Shown: piece by piece, positions 1-9,548 of the stretch
Numbering within the stretch: the first letter of the stretch is position 1
How the letters are laid out: the number at the start of each line of letters is the position of its first letter
Assembly (NCBI GenBank): GCA_002406015.1
Contig: DHMX01000022.1
Coordinates: 124,001 to 188,000, forward strand
DNA: 64,000 nucleotides
Source of the DNA: Lachnospiraceae bacterium UBA4631
Lineage (GTDB): Bacteria; Bacillota; Clostridia; Lachnospirales; Lachnospiraceae
Direction: 5' to 3'
The notes under the pieces: model-generated
Databases searched by the model: none
What the model was told of the DNA's origin: nothing
The model's input: only the letters and a program-made list of their open reading frames with translations
Made by a program: the position numbers and the translations under genes

Positions 1-19
1 ATAAAGGAGTTCCGAACGG

Positions 20-1336
20 ATGAATAAAGACAGTTGGGAAGCATATGACATTACAGATTATCATCGATTAAAGTATCTGGGAAACAGTGTAGAGGAAGTT
101 TTAGTTGTATTGTTAAAGCAGTTAAAGGTCGGGGTCGGCGTGTTTGAGGTCGGAGAGCATATTCGGGCATTGTATCTGAACGAGGCTTATTTTGAGTGTA
201 TCGGATATACCAAGGAAGAATATAGTCAATATCTATCAGACATATACAGCACCCTGTTTTCCGAGGATGTAGACGGCTTTCAACAATGCATTATGGAGCA
301 TGCACCAAAGAAGGAAAAGATACAATATGAATTTCGTGGGTATCGGCAGGACGGAAGCTGTGGCTGGTTTGAAGTAAAGGGAGAATTTATTGAAAATCAG
401 GTGAGTGAGACGCCGATTTATCTGACGGTAATTACAGACATTACAGATAAGAAGGAAAAGGACAGCCGGATACAGGAATTAAAGCAGGTAAATAACCGTC
501 TGTTATTGGAGGAGGAACGCTTCAAGATTCTCGAAGAAACCGTTTACGGCTTATTGTTTGAGTACAATCCGGAAGAAGATGTAATGGTATTTTCTTATAA
601 TTTCCCGAACAATAAGAAGCGGAAGGTAGTTACAAATTATACGGAATACATGAAAACCTCGCCAATGGTACACAGTAGCCATGTGGAGATGTTCAAAGAG
701 GCATTGATGACCGCCTGTCACACCGTAACGGAGGCAGACCTTGAATATTTATCAACGGTTTCCGGTGGTGGGTATCGTTGGCAGCGGACACATTATAAGA
801 GTGTAGTCGGAACTGACGGAACGATTGTAAGCGTCATTGGAAGAATCGAAGACATTCACGATGAAAAAATGAAGCAGGAAATGTTAAATTATAAAGCCTC
901 CATGGACGGCTTGACGAACCTTTACCGGAAGGAAACCGCATTTGAGAAAATGCAGGAATATGTAGATGATGATTCGGAAGGCGAATTTTATTTTGCTATC
1001 TTAGACTTGGATGACTTTAAGCAGATTAATGACCAGTACGGACATCAATACGGAGACCGGGTACTACAGAAGATGGCGAAAATTCTGGTTCGTGAATTTG
1101 GTGAGACCAGTATCATCGGCAGATTTGGCGGGGATGAATTTATCATCCTGACAAAAGGTATCAGCAAGGAAGAAGTAGTGGTACGGCTGGAGCAGGCAAA
1201 GGCACAGATAGCATTTTGTGCGGGTATTGTAAAGTGGAAATGCAGGGAAGACGTGAAGGAAACCTTTAATCGGGCAGACAAAGCCATGTACGAGATAAAG
1301 ATGGCAGAAAAGAACGGGATTCACTTCATCGAATAA
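20..1336 (+). CDS. PAS/GGDEF diguanylate cyclase
   Basis: A 438-residue protein that probably makes cyclic di-GMP from two GTP in response to a sensed signal. I see two PAS-like sensor regions (about residues 30-145, ending in a PAC-type TDITDKKE, and about 170-285, ending IGRIEDIHDEK). A GGDEF domain follows, with the intact catalytic motif GGDEF at residues 370-374 and the family sequence NDQYGHQYGD before it. No membrane segment is visible, so it should be cytosolic. The RxxD inhibitory site normally just upstream of GGDEF is absent (the residues there read GETS), so product feedback by that site is unlikely. The start is an ATG preceded by AAAGGAG. It sits 11 bases before the TetR gene and is probably co-transcribed with it. 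Confidence 0.9.
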   Translation: MNKDSWEAYDITDYHRLKYLGNSVEEVLVVLLKQLKVGVGVFEVGEHIRALYLNEAYFECIGYTKEEYSQYLSDIYSTLFSEDVDGFQQCIMEHAPKKEKIQYEFRGYRQDGSCGWFEVKGEFIENQVSETPIYLTVITDITDKKEKDSRIQELKQVNNRLLLEEERFKILEETVYGLLFEYNPEEDVMVFSYNFPNNKKRKVVTNYTEYMKTSPMVHSSHVEMFKEALMTACHTVTEADLEYLSTVSGGGYRWQRTHYKSVVGTDGTIVSVIGRIEDIHDEKMKQEMLNYKASMDGLTNLYRKETAFEKMQEYVDDDSEGEFYFAILDLDDFKQINDQYGHQYGDRVLQKMAKILVREFGETSIIGRFGGDEFIILTKGISKEEVVVRLEQAKAQIAFCAGIVKWKCREDVKETFNRADKAMYEIKMAEKNGIHFIE

Positions 1337-1347
1337 GAAGGCATACT

Positions 1348-1962
1348 ATGGGAAAGTTAGATAATAATAAAAAGAAAAAGAGGGATTCTTTGCTGGAAAC
1401 AGCCTTTCAGCTCTTTATGACAAAGGGGCTTCAGAATACCTCTGTTTCAGATATAGCCGAACAGGCAGGGGTAGCAAAAGGAACCTTTTATCTGTATTTT
1501 AAGGATAAGCATGATATACACAATCATCTGATTTCCCACAAATCCAGTCAATTATTTCAAAATGCGGTAAAGGAATATCAGAAACTTCCGGAGCCGATAA
1601 CATCCTTTGAAGAACGGATGATATTTTTTGTAGATAACATTGTGAACCAATTAACAGAGAATCCAAGGCTGTTAAGCTTTATTGCCAAGAACTTAAGCTG
1701 GGGAATTTTTAAGAATGCCCTGACAACACCGGTTAAGGAAACGGATGTTGATTTTCGGGATGTATATAGAGAAATGTTAGAAGAAGCTCCGGAGGAATAT
1801 GCACAACCGGAGCTTATGCTCTTTATGATTGTGGAACTGGTAAGCTCCACCTGTTATAGCTCCATTCTCTACAGTGAACCGGTGGAAATAAATAAGCTGA
1901 AGCCCTATTTATATGCGTCCATCCGGGGAATTATACATACCTGTGAAAAGAAAGAAAGCTAA
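1348..1962 (+). CDS. TetR/AcrR family transcriptional regulator
   Basis: A 204-residue one-component regulator. The N-terminal helix-turn-helix (about residues 12-58) is typical of TetR: VSDIAEQAGVAKGTFYLYF, followed by KDKHD. The C-terminal ligand-binding half is diverged, so no ligand can be named. It lies 11 bases downstream of the diguanylate cyclase and is probably in the same transcript. A large imperfect hairpin follows the stop codon, so the transcript likely ends there. Its targets could include its own operon or the ABC transporter about 1.4 kb downstream; that is inference from position only. Confidence 0.88.
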   Translation: MGKLDNNKKKKRDSLLETAFQLFMTKGLQNTSVSDIAEQAGVAKGTFYLYFKDKHDIHNHLISHKSSQLFQNAVKEYQKLPEPITSFEERMIFFVDNIVNQLTENPRLLSFIAKNLSWGIFKNALTTPVKETDVDFRDVYREMLEEAPEEYAQPELMLFMIVELVSSTCYSSILYSEPVEINKLKPYLYASIRGIIHTCEKKES

Positions 1963-1963
1963 G

Positions 1964-2020
1964 ACACTCGGAGCTTGTATATGTATAATGCTTGCATACA
2001 CATACAATTATTCCGGGTGT
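1964..2020. terminator. Bidirectional hairpin between convergent genes
   Basis: Arms ACACTCGGA (1964-1972) and TCCGGGTGT (2012-2020) pair with one G-U. An inner stem, TGTATATGTAT with ATACACATACA, has one mismatch. It lies between the TetR stop and the end of the convergent DUF4317 gene and overlaps the last codons of the latter. The T-tracts are weak, so its strength is uncertain. Confidence 0.5.
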
Positions 2021-3144
2021 TTCATTGTCTTAACAGACATACCGTTAATTTCAACGTGGTCATCCACCGTAATAACAAAACATTGTCTGCCGTTAATATA
2101 CTGTGTCTGAATCAAATCCGTACGGTCAGAGTTTACCTTAATAATTATATCCGGTGTTTCAATGCTTAATTTCTTTGTATTTGTCAGATTAGAGGCAATA
2201 AGGGCTGTTTTCGGACCTGCAATTTCCTCATAGGTATGGTCGAAGTCCTGTAATTCCTGACTCGGTACGCCGCTGATTTCCAATAGATTCTTTACCTCAT
2301 GCTTGCTAAGCGTCAGAGGGTCCGGATTGTTCTTAGTTTCTGCAATCATTTCATTCAGATTCTCATGAATATTAGAAACTACCTCATAATCAGCATCCTC
2401 ACCTAAGGTATTCATAAGAATGGACTGGAAGGTTTCCTTTTGGTTCACCGGACTCATCGGTGTGACGCTGCCAAGTACCTGTTCAATCAGTTCCGGATGA
2501 CTGTCCTCCGGATTTTTCGTATAATATAAAACATTATGAATGTCAGCACTGCGGTCATTAAAGGCAGGAAACAAAAATCCCTTCATAGGAGCCTCTACAA
2601 TCCAATCCCGTACCCGTTCCCCAATGCAGTTAGATTCCGACAGATAGGAGAGACCGCCCTTGCTGCGGTTCACCGGGCAAATGCTACATAAAAGAAATGG
2701 ATATACCTCCTCGGAGGCATCATACATTTCCGCACCGTCGGTGGAGCGTCCCGGAACATCATAGGCACCGTAGATTAAAATAATATAATAATTTTCCGCA
2801 TAATCAAAGGATTGAATCACCTTATCATAAAATGCCTGATTCAAGGCATCATCCTTTAACTCACTGTTTCGAAGCTGTAGCAGAAATTCCTGTGTACCAC
2901 CCTGAAATTCCTGATTCGTCGGAAACTCCATATTCAGAAGCTGTTTTCCGATGGTTCCCGAAAGTGTAGACTTAAATAGGTCATAATATTTCAGAGCTTC
3001 ATCCTTTGGCAGAGATAAGAAGGCATCCTGAAAGGAGCATACCTTTTCCTTATTAAAATCCACATAGCAGCCGCAGATGCGTGATAAGCAGGAAGACTCC
3101 TGTGTAAATAATTTCCGTATTTCAAGTGTTTCTTTTTTGTTCAT
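2008..3144 (-). CDS. DUF4317 domain-containing protein
   Basis: A 378-residue soluble protein matching, from memory of the family, the DUF4317 proteins common in Clostridia (N-terminus MNKKETLEIRKLF, then SRICGCYVD). Its function is unknown. I see no signal peptide, membrane helix or catalytic motif. A GGAG sits nine bases before the ATG, and a plausible promoter lies upstream on the - strand. It is transcribed alone, convergent with the TetR gene and divergent from the ABC transporter. Confidence 0.85.
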   Translation of the reverse strand: MNKKETLEIRKLFTQESSCLSRICGCYVDFNKEKVCSFQDAFLSLPKDEALKYYDLFKSTLSGTIGKQLLNMEFPTNQEFQGGTQEFLLQLRNSELKDDALNQAFYDKVIQSFDYAENYYIILIYGAYDVPGRSTDGAEMYDASEEVYPFLLCSICPVNRSKGGLSYLSESNCIGERVRDWIVEAPMKGFLFPAFNDRSADIHNVLYYTKNPEDSHPELIEQVLGSVTPMSPVNQKETFQSILMNTLGEDADYEVVSNIHENLNEMIAETKNNPDPLTLSKHEVKNLLEISGVPSQELQDFDHTYEEIAGPKTALIASNLTNTKKLSIETPDIIIKVNSDRTDLIQTQYINGRQCFVITVDDHVEINGMSVKTMKHPE

Positions 3145-3192
3145 ATGTATAAACTCCGTTTCTGTTTTATATGTGTGATTGCTATTTATCCT

Positions 3193-3221
3193 ATCCTAGC
3201 ACAAATAAACCGGTGCTTCAA
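3193..3221 (-). promoter_or_regulatory. Probable promoter of the DUF4317 gene
   Basis: Read on the - strand: TTGAAG, a 17-base spacer, then TAGGAT, about 50 bases before the start codon. The -35 is good and the -10 is moderate. Confidence 0.45.
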
Positions 3222-3307
3222 TTGATTTTCGTGGATTGTCCAAGCAGATTTCCTTTGAGTTTATATAATTTTTATGAGAGAACGGCAGATAGATTACCGG
3301 TCGTTGC

Positions 3308-3336
3308 TTGCGGTATCGGTATCCGTATCGTATAAT
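3308..3336 (+). promoter_or_regulatory. Probable sigma-A promoter of the ABC transporter operon
   Basis: TTGCGG, 17 bases, TATAAT. The spacer holds near-repeats of CGGTAT, which could be an operator. The start codon lies 74 bases downstream of the -10. Confidence 0.65.
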
Positions 3337-3409
3337 AAAGCTATATGTATTGAGATAACAGCAGGACTGGTTACAGGGGTACAATTAAGAGAAAAGGGAA
3401 GGTGTATAA

Positions 3410-4210
3410 ATGGTTCAGGTAGAGCATGTTACAAAGCAATTTGGAAATGAGTTTACGGCAGTTCAGGATATTAGCTTCTCCATTCAACCCGGAGAAATTG
3501 TCGGATTTGTCGGACAAAACGGTGCCGGAAAGACCACCACGATTAAGATGTTGACCGGTATCTTGAAGCCGACCTCCGGCTCCATCGTGATTCATGGACA
3601 TGATATTCAAAAAGAGGCATTACAGGCAAAGTCGGCTACCGCTTATGTTGCGGATAATCCGGATATGTTCCTGCGGCTGTCCGGAATGGAATTTATTCAT
3701 TTGATGGCAGATATTTATCAGGTTCCGGTTGCGGAACGTGCCAAGCGGATACAGGATATGGCAGAGGCATTTGAGATTACCGATGCATTACAGCAGCCGA
3801 TGAGTGATTATTCCCATGGTATGCGTCAGAAAATGATGGTGTGTGCTGCCCTGATTCATAATCCACCGGTATGGATTCTGGATGAGCCTATGACCGGACT
3901 GGACCCAAAGGCAGCCTTTGTCCTGAAAAATCTGATGCGGGAGCATGCAAAGCAGGGAAATTGTGTATTCTTTTCTACGCATGTACTGGAGGTGGCAGAG
4001 CAGCTCTGTGACCGGATACTGATTATCCGCCATGGCTCTCTGGTATTTACCGGTACGCTGGAGGAGCTTCGGAAGGAATATCCGGATAGAAGTCTGGAGG
4101 AAATATTCCTGAAAATTAACGGAGAATTACCGGAGAAGGAAGCAAAAGGTCCGATGGAATCAATGGAATCGAAAGCAGGCACAGCAGCCGGAGAGGAGAC
4201 ACCGGAATGA
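3410..4210 (+). CDS. ABC transporter ATP-binding protein
   Basis: A 266-residue ATPase subunit that should power the membrane protein encoded next. Visible motifs are Walker A GQNGAGKTTT (about residues 36-45), a signature region SHGMRQK, Walker B ILDEPMTGLDP and a switch histidine in STHVLE. The SHGMRQK form in place of LSGGQ is typical of ABC-2 type exporters of the YtrB/EcsA/drug class. The C-terminus has an extra Glu/Ala-rich tail of about 25 residues after the ATPase fold. Its stop overlaps the permease start by four bases (ATGA), so the two are translationally coupled. The substrate is unknown. Confidence 0.92.
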   Translation: MVQVEHVTKQFGNEFTAVQDISFSIQPGEIVGFVGQNGAGKTTTIKMLTGILKPTSGSIVIHGHDIQKEALQAKSATAYVADNPDMFLRLSGMEFIHLMADIYQVPVAERAKRIQDMAEAFEITDALQQPMSDYSHGMRQKMMVCAALIHNPPVWILDEPMTGLDPKAAFVLKNLMREHAKQGNCVFFSTHVLEVAEQLCDRILIIRHGSLVFTGTLEELRKEYPDRSLEEIFLKINGELPEKEAKGPMESMESKAGTAAGEETPE

Positions 4211-5859
4211 AACAGGTAGGACATTTATTAAAGCTGTTACGCACAGGACAGGAAATGATGATGCCAAAGGAGAAACGGGACCGCCGTACCTATACCGTAT
4301 TTGGCGGAGCTGCCTTATTGCTGATTATGATTCCCTGCTGTGTAATCGTTGGTGTTATTTCATATTTTATGACACAGGCAATGATGGAAGCAGGCGGAAA
4401 AGAAGAGGGTATGCTGTTCCTGATACAGTTCATATCCGCCTGTGCCATGATTTTCGGATTGCACGTTATGGTAAGCGAATTTTATTTTTCCTCGGATATA
4501 GAATATCTGCTGCCGCTGCCGATTCGCAGCCATGAGCTGATATTTGCCAAGTTCCTTGTCACTTATCAGGCAGAAAGTGTTATGGAATTTATGGTAATAT
4601 TCAGTGCATACATCGGTTATATTCTGGCAATCGGTATCACGCCGCTTGGCGTTATAACCGGATTGCTGGGAACGGTGACCCTGCCGATTGTACCGCTTGT
4701 TTATTGTGGAATCATAAGCATGGTTATCATGTATCTCTTTCAGGGAATCCGGAACCGGAAAATTCTGAATCTGGTTATGGCAGTTATGACGTTTGCCTTG
4801 CTGCTTGGCGTATTTCTTTCTTTCCGGGGACTGGAAGGATTTTCGGTTGATACTTATGTGGAATCCTTAAGCAGCGGAGAAAATTCATTTTTGAAGGTTA
4901 TGAATATAATCTTTTATCCGGGCTACCTCTTAATCCATGCAGCGGCAGTACAGTCATGGGGGGCGGCAGGCTTATATCTGCTGCTTACGGTTTTGTTGCT
5001 TGCGGCATTTCTGGGAATTGCGAATCTGATCTATTTACCGGGACTTTATAGCTTCTTATCCGTAGCTACAAAAAAGAAGGAAAAGGAAGCAGTTCAGGGT
5101 AAGGAAAAAGCACATTCCATAGGTTATGCTTATTTTCAGAAGGAGCTTCGGATTCTGGTTCGTACACCCGCTTATGTATCGAACTGCCTGATTGTAAATC
5201 TTATCTGGCCGGTATTAATTCTGGTGGTCTGTCTGATGCAAAAGGGAAGTCATACGATAGAACAGTTTATACATATGTATCACGATAGAAATATTCTGGC
5301 TATGATTCTGGTTTTAGGTATATTCTTGGGGATTGCAGCTTTGGCTACCGCGGCGAACAGTCTGGCATCCAGTGCCTTTACCAGAGAGGGAGCACACATT
5401 GATTTCATGAAATATATTCCGGTGCCGTATCGGACACAGATTCAGGTAAAGGGAGCCATCAGTCTGCTGTTTAGTATTCCCGGCTATCTGATAGATGCAG
5501 CGGTATTATCTGTGATTCTTAAGTTAAAGCCCGGTGAAGTTTTATACTATATCCTTACAGGTAGTCTGGTAATTGTATTTATTACCTGTCTGGGACTGGT
5601 ATTGGATGCAACCCATCCGAAGCTAATCTGGGAGGATGAGTTAAATGCCCTGCGGGGAAACTTAAATGTATTCTTTAATATGGCATTTGCGATTCTTGCT
5701 ACGGTTGTTATTTGCGGCTTCGGATTCCTGTTATATCTGATTCCGCACTCTACCATAGGCTTTATCTATATTCTATATGCCCTGCTGTTAATGATATTGG
5801 ACGTCTATATGTATCATTACACCATGAAACAGACGGTGCAGCGGCTGGAGGAGCTATAG
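4207..5859 (+). CDS. ABC-2 type transporter permease
   Basis: A 550-residue integral membrane protein, partner of the overlapping ATPase gene. Numerous hydrophobic segments are spread over the chain (about 12), in two halves separated by a charged loop around residues 285-305 (KKKEKEAVQGKEKAH). The size and two-half layout resemble the large putative ABC exporter permeases of Clostridia, where one polypeptide may supply both half-pores. No substrate can be inferred. The TetR regulator upstream is a possible controller, but it is separated by another gene on the opposite strand. Confidence 0.85.
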   Translation: MKQVGHLLKLLRTGQEMMMPKEKRDRRTYTVFGGAALLLIMIPCCVIVGVISYFMTQAMMEAGGKEEGMLFLIQFISACAMIFGLHVMVSEFYFSSDIEYLLPLPIRSHELIFAKFLVTYQAESVMEFMVIFSAYIGYILAIGITPLGVITGLLGTVTLPIVPLVYCGIISMVIMYLFQGIRNRKILNLVMAVMTFALLLGVFLSFRGLEGFSVDTYVESLSSGENSFLKVMNIIFYPGYLLIHAAAVQSWGAAGLYLLLTVLLLAAFLGIANLIYLPGLYSFLSVATKKKEKEAVQGKEKAHSIGYAYFQKELRILVRTPAYVSNCLIVNLIWPVLILVVCLMQKGSHTIEQFIHMYHDRNILAMILVLGIFLGIAALATAANSLASSAFTREGAHIDFMKYIPVPYRTQIQVKGAISLLFSIPGYLIDAAVLSVILKLKPGEVLYYILTGSLVIVFITCLGLVLDATHPKLIWEDELNALRGNLNVFFNMAFAILATVVICGFGFLLYLIPHSTIGFIYILYALLLMILDVYMYHYTMKQTVQRLEEL

Positions 5860-5896
5860 TAGGAAAAAACTTAGGAAAATTGTCATTTTCTGGTTA

Positions 5897-5925
5897 TTGA
5901 GGTAAATCCTTGGTTGTGCTATAAT
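5897..5925 (+). promoter_or_regulatory. Sigma-A type promoter of the GH25 lysozyme gene
   Basis: TTGAGG, exactly 17 bases, TATAAT, about 40 bases before the lysozyme start codon. No terminator is visible between the ABC permease and this promoter. Confidence 0.7.
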
Positions 5926-5964
5926 TCAACAGGAATATTGTTAAGAAGGGAGATTTGGTAACAA

Positions 5965-8073
5965 ATGAAAAGAAAGTGGAATGGCAAACGGCTCATCCTT
6001 GGCATGACGATGACAGCCATGTTAATCGGCGGTATGATAGCCGGAACTGCCATACATACATATGCATTAGACGGTGAGTGGAAGCAAAACGAGAAGGGCT
6101 GGTGGTATGAGTATTCAGACGGTACTTATTTAACGAATCAATGGCTGCAAAATGACCAGAACGGAAACTGGTACTGGCTTGGCTCTGACGGATATGCAGC
6201 TATCGGCTGGACACAGATTAACGGAAAGTGGTATTACTTTGATGAAAATGCGGTAATGCGGACCGGACTGCAAACCATTACGAATGCAGAAGGGGTAACC
6301 AATACCTATTATTTCACCAGCTCCGGTGAGATGTTGACCGGCTGGCAACAGGTAAGCAGCGGTGACTGGCGGTATTTTAATACCAGTGGAGCTATGAGTG
6401 CAGATAATTCCTATGCGGCAGACAGCCTAAAGGGAATCGATGTATCGAAGTACCAGAAGGACATTGACTGGACTGCTGTTAAGAATGACGGGATTCAGTT
6501 TGCTTTTATCCGGGTCGGGCATGATGAGCATGTATTAGACCCATATTTCGTAAAGAATATTGAGGCTGCCAATGCTGCGGATATGCCGGTAGGTGTTTAT
6601 TTCTACAGCACCTCAACAACTCTGGAGGAGTCTATATCCGATGCCCAGTGGGTGATTGACCAGTTGCAGGGACATTTGATTTCTTATCCGGTGGTAATTG
6701 ATTTGGAAGATAAGTCCCAGAGTGGTTCTATGACAAAGGGGCAGATTACAGAGCTTGGTAAGGCATTCTGTGATGAAATCCGCAAGGCGGGTTATACTCC
6801 GATGATATACTGCAATGAGAATTGGGCAAAGAATTATATTAATCTGGACGGAGCCGGTGATATTGAACGCTGGATTGCCCGGTATAACGGTATCTATGAT
6901 ACCTCGGTTAAACGGGACATCTGGCAGGGCGGCAGTACTGCCCGTATTCAGGGTATAGACGGCAATGTAGATGTGAACTTCAGTTTTGTGGATTATACAC
7001 AGGTGATTACACCGCGGACACACGCAGACAGCTCCTATGTGAAGACAACCGGTGTATGGAGACAGGACGGAACCGGATACTGGTATAACTACATAGATGG
7101 TTCCGGTTATCCAAAAAATCAGTGGTTGCAGATTGATGGCAACTGGTATTGGTTTAATGGTTCCGGTTACCTGAGCAATCCTTCCGGCTGGCAGATGCTG
7201 GATAATGAATGGTATTACTATGATGCGGACGGAACCGCAGCCTCCGGTTGGAGAGAGATTAACGGAAGCTGGTATTATATGCTGGCTAACGGTAAGATGG
7301 CTTCCGGCTGGGTTATTGTAGATAACAAATGGTATTACATGGGAAGTGCCGGAGACGGAGCCATGAAGACCGGCTGGCTGGAACGAAACGGAAGCTGGTA
7401 TTATCTGACTGGTTCCGGAGCAGCCGCAACCGGTTGGGCAAAGATAAACGGAAGCTGGTATTACTTTGACCCGGATCCAAATTCGAATGCCATGGTAACC
7501 GGCTGGCGTGTAGTAGACGGTTCATGGTACTACTTCGGAAATGCCGGAGACGGAGCTATGAAGACCGGTTGGCAGGAAATAAATGGACGCTGGTATTATT
7601 TCGGAAACAGCAATGATGGTGCCATGGCAACCGGCTGGTTAAGAAATGGCGGACGCTGGTATTATATGGGTGCATCCGATGACGGAGCCATGAAGACCGG
7701 CTGGGAAGTTGTAGATGGTGTATGGTATTACTTCGGAAGTGCCGGAGACGGATCTATGAAGATCGGCTGGCAGAAGATTAACAATCACTGGTATTACCTA
7801 GGCGGTAATAATGACGGAGCCATGAAGACCGGCTGGCAGAAGATAAACGGAAGCTGGTATTACTTGGGAGAAGCCGGAGACGGAGCCATGCAGAGCGGCT
7901 GGCAGTTGATAGACGGAAGCTGGTATTATCTGGGAAGTGCCGGAGACGGATCTATGAAGACCGGCTGGCAGAAGATAAACGGTAACTGGTATTATATGTA
8001 TGGAAGCGGAGTTATGGCATCCAATGCATGGGTTGGCGGTTACTATGTGGATGAGTCCGGAGCATGGAAATAA
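5965..8073 (+). CDS. Secreted GH25 lysozyme with cell-wall-binding repeats
   Basis: A 702-residue exported muramidase that should cleave the MurNAc-GlcNAc bond of peptidoglycan. Residues 1-35 form a signal peptide ending near THTYALDG. About five CW_binding_1-type modules (WxxxxGxWYYF, about residues 38-150) precede a GH25 domain (about 155-340) with GIDVSKYQ and the catalytic acidic stretch VVIDLEDK. About 15 more binding modules of 20-23 residues fill residues 350-702, ending with a short cap, YYVDESGAWK. Such aromatic repeats bind choline or glycan polymers in other Firmicutes; the ligand here is unknown. It has its own promoter and terminator and heads an island of three repeat proteins. 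A role as autolysin or against neighbours is inference. Confidence 0.9.
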   Translation: MKRKWNGKRLILGMTMTAMLIGGMIAGTAIHTYALDGEWKQNEKGWWYEYSDGTYLTNQWLQNDQNGNWYWLGSDGYAAIGWTQINGKWYYFDENAVMRTGLQTITNAEGVTNTYYFTSSGEMLTGWQQVSSGDWRYFNTSGAMSADNSYAADSLKGIDVSKYQKDIDWTAVKNDGIQFAFIRVGHDEHVLDPYFVKNIEAANAADMPVGVYFYSTSTTLEESISDAQWVIDQLQGHLISYPVVIDLEDKSQSGSMTKGQITELGKAFCDEIRKAGYTPMIYCNENWAKNYINLDGAGDIERWIARYNGIYDTSVKRDIWQGGSTARIQGIDGNVDVNFSFVDYTQVITPRTHADSSYVKTTGVWRQDGTGYWYNYIDGSGYPKNQWLQIDGNWYWFNGSGYLSNPSGWQMLDNEWYYYDADGTAASGWREINGSWYYMLANGKMASGWVIVDNKWYYMGSAGDGAMKTGWLERNGSWYYLTGSGAAATGWAKINGSWYYFDPDPNSNAMVTGWRVVDGSWYYFGNAGDGAMKTGWQEINGRWYYFGNSNDGAMATGWLRNGGRWYYMGASDDGAMKTGWEVVDGVWYYFGSAGDGSMKIGWQKINNHWYYLGGNNDGAMKTGWQKINGSWYYLGEAGDGAMQSGWQLIDGSWYYLGSAGDGSMKTGWQKINGNWYYMYGSGVMASNAWVGGYYVDESGAWK
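7320..8010 (+). repeat. Tandem 60-66 bp coding repeats in the lysozyme
   Basis: About eleven consecutive units share near-identical DNA around GGAGACGGAGCCATGAAGAC and CGGAAGCTGGTATTA. Units are multiples of three bases, so copy-number change keeps the frame. The DNA similarity is higher than in the N-terminal modules, suggesting recent amplification. Confidence 0.8.
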
Positions 8074-8090
8074 TTTAGGAAAATAGAGAG

Positions 8091-8128
8091 TCGGCATTTT
8101 GCATGAATTTATGCAGAATGCCGATTTT
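8091..8128 (+). terminator. Intrinsic terminator of the lysozyme gene
   Basis: A long, nearly perfect hairpin with outer arms TCGGCATT and AATGCCGA and inner GCAT/ATGC, followed by TTTT. A partly decayed copy of its 3' arm lies upstream of the second repeat protein (about 9600-9617). Confidence 0.75.
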
Positions 8129-8134
8129 GCTATC

Positions 8135-8163
8135 TTTACTTTGGTAATTATTGGTGCTATAAT
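8135..8163 (+). promoter_or_regulatory. Promoter of the first repeat-only surface protein
   Basis: TTTACT, 17 bases, TATAAT. The same element, with the same spacing, is conserved upstream of the paralog at 9624-9652. Confidence 0.65.
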
Positions 8164-8209
8164 AAAAGAGCTTTAAGCATGAATACTACAAAGGGAGGAT
8201 ATGAAAAGA

Positions 8210-9460
8210 ATGAAGAAGACAAGTTTATTCTTTGCTGCATTAGCTGCAGCCGCTGTTGTGGCAGTACCGACTGTTGCAGCAAACGCTGAAGACTATGCTG
8301 AAGGCTGGCAGCAGGGTTCCAAAGGCTGGTGGTATCAGTTTGCAGATGGTTCTTATGCAAAGGACGGCTGGTATACAGTTCAGGACAATGACGAGAAGGC
8401 TTACATGTTCGATGAAAACGGCTGGATGACCACAGGCTGGTATTATGATTATGACGAGGACTGGAATGGTGGTTCTTGGTATTATTCTGATAACAGCGGT
8501 GTTCTGCAGAAGGGCTGGCAGAAGATTAACGGAAGCTGGTATTACTTCGATAAGTGGGGCTATGAAATGTATGCCGGATGGAGCCGTAACATTGAAACCG
8601 CAGAGAATGAGTATACTACATATTGGTTTACTCCAAGCGGAGCTATGGTAGAGGGATGGTATGATTACAATCCTGCATCTACTTATGGTGACTGGGTATA
8701 TACCAATTCTGACGGTTCTGCATATGACGGATGGTTAAAGTATAACGGAAGCTATTATTTCTTCAATAATGGTAATATGTATACCAGCACCTCTATCTAT
8801 AAGTATCAGAAGGAAGATGGCAGCACCTATTATGCAACCTGGAGAAAGGATTCTACCGATAAGCAGGTTGAGACTTATTATGTAGGCAGAGACGGTAAGA
8901 TGCTTACCGGTTGGGACTATACCGAATATGAAGATGCTACCGGCTCTAAGAGCAATCAGTGGCGTTATGCAGACAGCAACGGTGTTGTTAAGGCTGACTG
9001 GGTAAAGGCTGCAAACGGTAGTGACTGGTATTTCACAAACTCTAATGGTACAATGCTTCGTGATGGTATCTATTATCTTGGTGACTTTAGCAGTGATTAC
9101 TGCGACAAGATTTCTGACAATGCACCGGTAGCTCCAAAGTATGATGATTATCGTGATGCTGACGGTTACATTGACTGGGAGAAGTATGATGCAGCAAATG
9201 CAAAGTATCAGAAGGAAAATCGTGCATACAGAAATGCACATACCTTCATCTTTGATGCAGATGGTAAGATGGTAACCGGTTGGTATGGTTCTAAGAATAC
9301 CTATGGTACAACTTGGTACTATGCAAACAGCGATGGTTCAGCTTACCAGGGCTGGTTAAAGAGCGGCGGTAAGTATTACTACATCGATGGTGGTCAAATG
9401 CTTACAAATGCTATGACTCCGGATGGTTACTATGTAGATGCTGACGGTGTTTGGCAGTAA
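8210..9460 (+). CDS. Secreted cell-wall-binding repeat protein, copy 1
   Basis: A 416-residue exported protein made almost only of aromatic cell-wall-binding type repeats (GWxxINGSWYYF and variants). It has a signal peptide (MKKTSLFFAALAAAAVV, cleavage near ANAE). No catalytic domain is recognisable. A charged, non-repeat segment at about residues 300-350 (KYDDYRDADGYIDW) interrupts the repeats. I chose the ATG at 8210 rather than 8201 because the GGGAGG is only two bases from the earlier ATG, and because 8210 matches the paralog's start exactly. It may coat the wall or bind a surface glycan; that is inference. Copy 2 follows immediately. Confidence 0.85.
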   Translation: MKKTSLFFAALAAAAVVAVPTVAANAEDYAEGWQQGSKGWWYQFADGSYAKDGWYTVQDNDEKAYMFDENGWMTTGWYYDYDEDWNGGSWYYSDNSGVLQKGWQKINGSWYYFDKWGYEMYAGWSRNIETAENEYTTYWFTPSGAMVEGWYDYNPASTYGDWVYTNSDGSAYDGWLKYNGSYYFFNNGNMYTSTSIYKYQKEDGSTYYATWRKDSTDKQVETYYVGRDGKMLTGWDYTEYEDATGSKSNQWRYADSNGVVKADWVKAANGSDWYFTNSNGTMLRDGIYYLGDFSSDYCDKISDNAPVAPKYDDYRDADGYIDWEKYDAANAKYQKENRAYRNAHTFIFDADGKMVTGWYGSKNTYGTTWYYANSDGSAYQGWLKSGGKYYYIDGGQMLTNAMTPDGYYVDADGVWQ

Positions 9461-9548
9461 GACCTGACGAATAGGTTAACATTCGTAACAATTAATTTTA
9501 AACAATTTATAATTTCGTTTGTACAGACAAAATGCTTAAAGTTAAGAG

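Noticed and set aside
7030..8040. Regular repeats resembling a CRISPR array
   Set aside because: Units are in frame, encode aromatic wall-binding modules, and have no unique spacers.
8179..8290. Frame starting in the leader of repeat protein copy 1
   Set aside because: No ribosome site, overlaps the real gene out of frame, and is not kept in the leader of copy 2.
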